From the NCBI GenBank assembly GCA_002720475.1, contig PBIL01000011.1, positions 149,855 to 193,404 on the forward strand: 43,550 nucleotides of DNA. The letters run 5' to 3'. The notes beneath the pieces are model-generated. The model was given only the letters and a program-made list of their open reading frames with translations, searched no databases and was not told the DNA's origin. Positions 42,793 to 43,550 of the stretch are shown one piece after another (positions within the stretch are counted from its first letter, which is position 1; each line of letters begins with the position of its first letter). Both the position numbers and the translations under genes were made by a program. Source of the DNA: Roseovarius sp. Its GTDB lineage: Bacteria > Pseudomonadota > Alphaproteobacteria > Rhodobacterales > Rhodobacteraceae.

Positions 42793-43550
42793 CACACCAC
42801 CCCCGCTTCCTTGAGTTTCGCCACCAGCTCATCGACAGAGCCGACGATCTGCCCGGCCTTGCGCGCCTCGGGCTCCGAGGTCTTCACGATCTCCAGCCGC
42901 GGGCGCACGTCCACGCCGTAATCGGCCGCCGTCTTCTCCTCGAGCGGCTTCTTCTTGGCCTTCATGATGTTGGGCAGGCTCGCATAGCGCGGCTCGTTCA
43001 GGCGCAGATCGACCGTCACGATCGCCGGCGTCTTCACCCGGATGGTCTGAAGCCCGCCATCCACCTCCCGCGTCACCAGCGCCGTGTCGCCCTCGACCTC
43101 GAGCGCCGAGGCAAAGGTCGCCTGGCTCCAGCCCAGAAGCGCCGAGAGCATCTGCCCGGTCGCGTTCATGTCGTTGTCGATCGCCTGCTTGCCGCAGAGC
43201 ACGAGACCGGGGCCCTCTTCCTCGACGATCTTCGCGAGGATCTTCGCCACGCTGAGCGGCTCGATGTCCTGATGCACGTCGTCGGCCGCCACCACGAGGA
43301 TCGCCCGGTCCGCCCCCATGGCCAGCGCCGTGCGCAACGTCTCCTGCGCCTGTTTCACGCCGATGGAAACGGCCACAACCTCGTCGGCCTTGCCCGCCTC
43401 CTTCAGACGGATCGCCTCTTCCACGGCGATCTCGTCGAACGGGTTCATCGACATCTTCACATTCGCAAGATCGACCCCGCTGCCATCCGCCTTGACACGG
43501 ACTTTCACGTTGTAGTCGATCACGCGCTTGACAGGCACGAGCACCTTCAT
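42792..43550 (-). CDS. etfB: Electron transfer flavoprotein beta subunit
   Basis: A complete 252-residue subunit; its ATG is the last three bases of the window (43550-43548), so its promoter lies outside. [14 protein letters not shown] is the ETF-beta start; [42 protein letters not shown] and [30 protein letters not shown] are conserved. The length equals that of Paracoccus-type ETF-beta. It forms an operon with etfA. Confidence 0.97.
   Translation of the reverse strand: MKVLVPVKRVIDYNVKVRVKADGSGVDLANVKMSMNPFDEIAVEEAIRLKEAGKADEVVAVSIGVKQAQETLRTALAMGADRAILVVAADDVHQDIEPLSVAKILAKIVEEEGPGLVLCGKQAIDNDMNATGQMLSALLGWSQATFASALEVEGDTALVTREVDGGLQTIRVKTPAIVTVDLRLNEPRYASLPNIMKAKKKPLEEKTAADYGVDVRPRLEIVKTSEPEARKAGQIVGSVDELVAKLKEAGVV

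Noticed and set aside
1-43550. Search for CRISPR arrays, insertion sequences, prophage genes, rRNA and integration sites
   Set aside because: No regularly spaced repeats, transposase or phage genes, or target duplications were seen.

Overview
The window is high-GC DNA from an alphaproteobacterium of the Rhodobacteraceae type. The evidence is a spheroidene monooxygenase (crtA) beside bchI-bchD-bchO, with crtI-crtB-tspO divergent from them. Other alphaproteobacterial marks are the accB-accC-aat-DUF2155-mlaD-NDUFA12 gene order and the clpP-clpX pair. The organism can probably make bacteriochlorophyll and spheroidenone-series carotenoids and can oxidise formate.

Layout. (1) Positions 1-8744: a formate dehydrogenase locus. 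The minus-strand operon runs DUF3305, DUF3306, TorD-type chaperone, a small TAT protein, then the Mo catalytic subunit (cut by the left edge). Facing it are a large polyferredoxin, a periplasmic cytochrome fused to a shrunken binding-protein-like domain, DUF6494, an Mrp/ApbC ATPase, a biotin/lipoate-ligase-like protein without the usual catalytic motif, and DUF6505. (2) 8755-16149: a detached piece of the photosynthesis gene cluster. crtI-crtB-tspO and crtA-bchI-bchD-bchO diverge from a short region holding a perfect TGT-N12-ACA palindrome of the CrtJ/PpsR type. The crtA reading frame has no ATG, GTG or TTG at its expected start; an ATC stands there after a good ribosome binding site. (3) 16168-23281: two hydrolase/ligase genes, a small membrane protein, a PAS-LuxR regulator, acetyl-CoA carboxylase accB-accC, aat, DUF2155, mlaD and NDUFA12. 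(4) 23358-29203: ridA, clpX, clpP, a SqrR/BigR-like ArsR regulator with the two persulfide-sensing cysteines, an AhpD-like protein, an acyl-CoA dehydrogenase and a TylF-type methyltransferase. (5) 29503-33994: a P1-family peptidase, two saccharopine dehydrogenase genes (lysine breakdown), a glutathione S-transferase and a phosphatase. (6) 34088-43550: tRNA-Thr(TGT), a sulfotransferase-like protein, a Suv3-like helicase, a TPR protein, an SCP2 protein, a hydrolase, 3-hydroxybutyryl-CoA dehydrogenase, DUF6473, and etfA-etfB ending exactly at the right edge.

Genes are tightly packed, with many ATGA, GTGA and TGATG overlaps that suggest translational coupling. I saw no insertion sequences, prophage genes, CRISPR arrays or rRNA. 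The points most worth following are the ATC start of crtA, the formate dehydrogenase accessory set (especially the ligase-like protein and the cytochrome fusion), and several perfect inverted repeats in regulatory positions.
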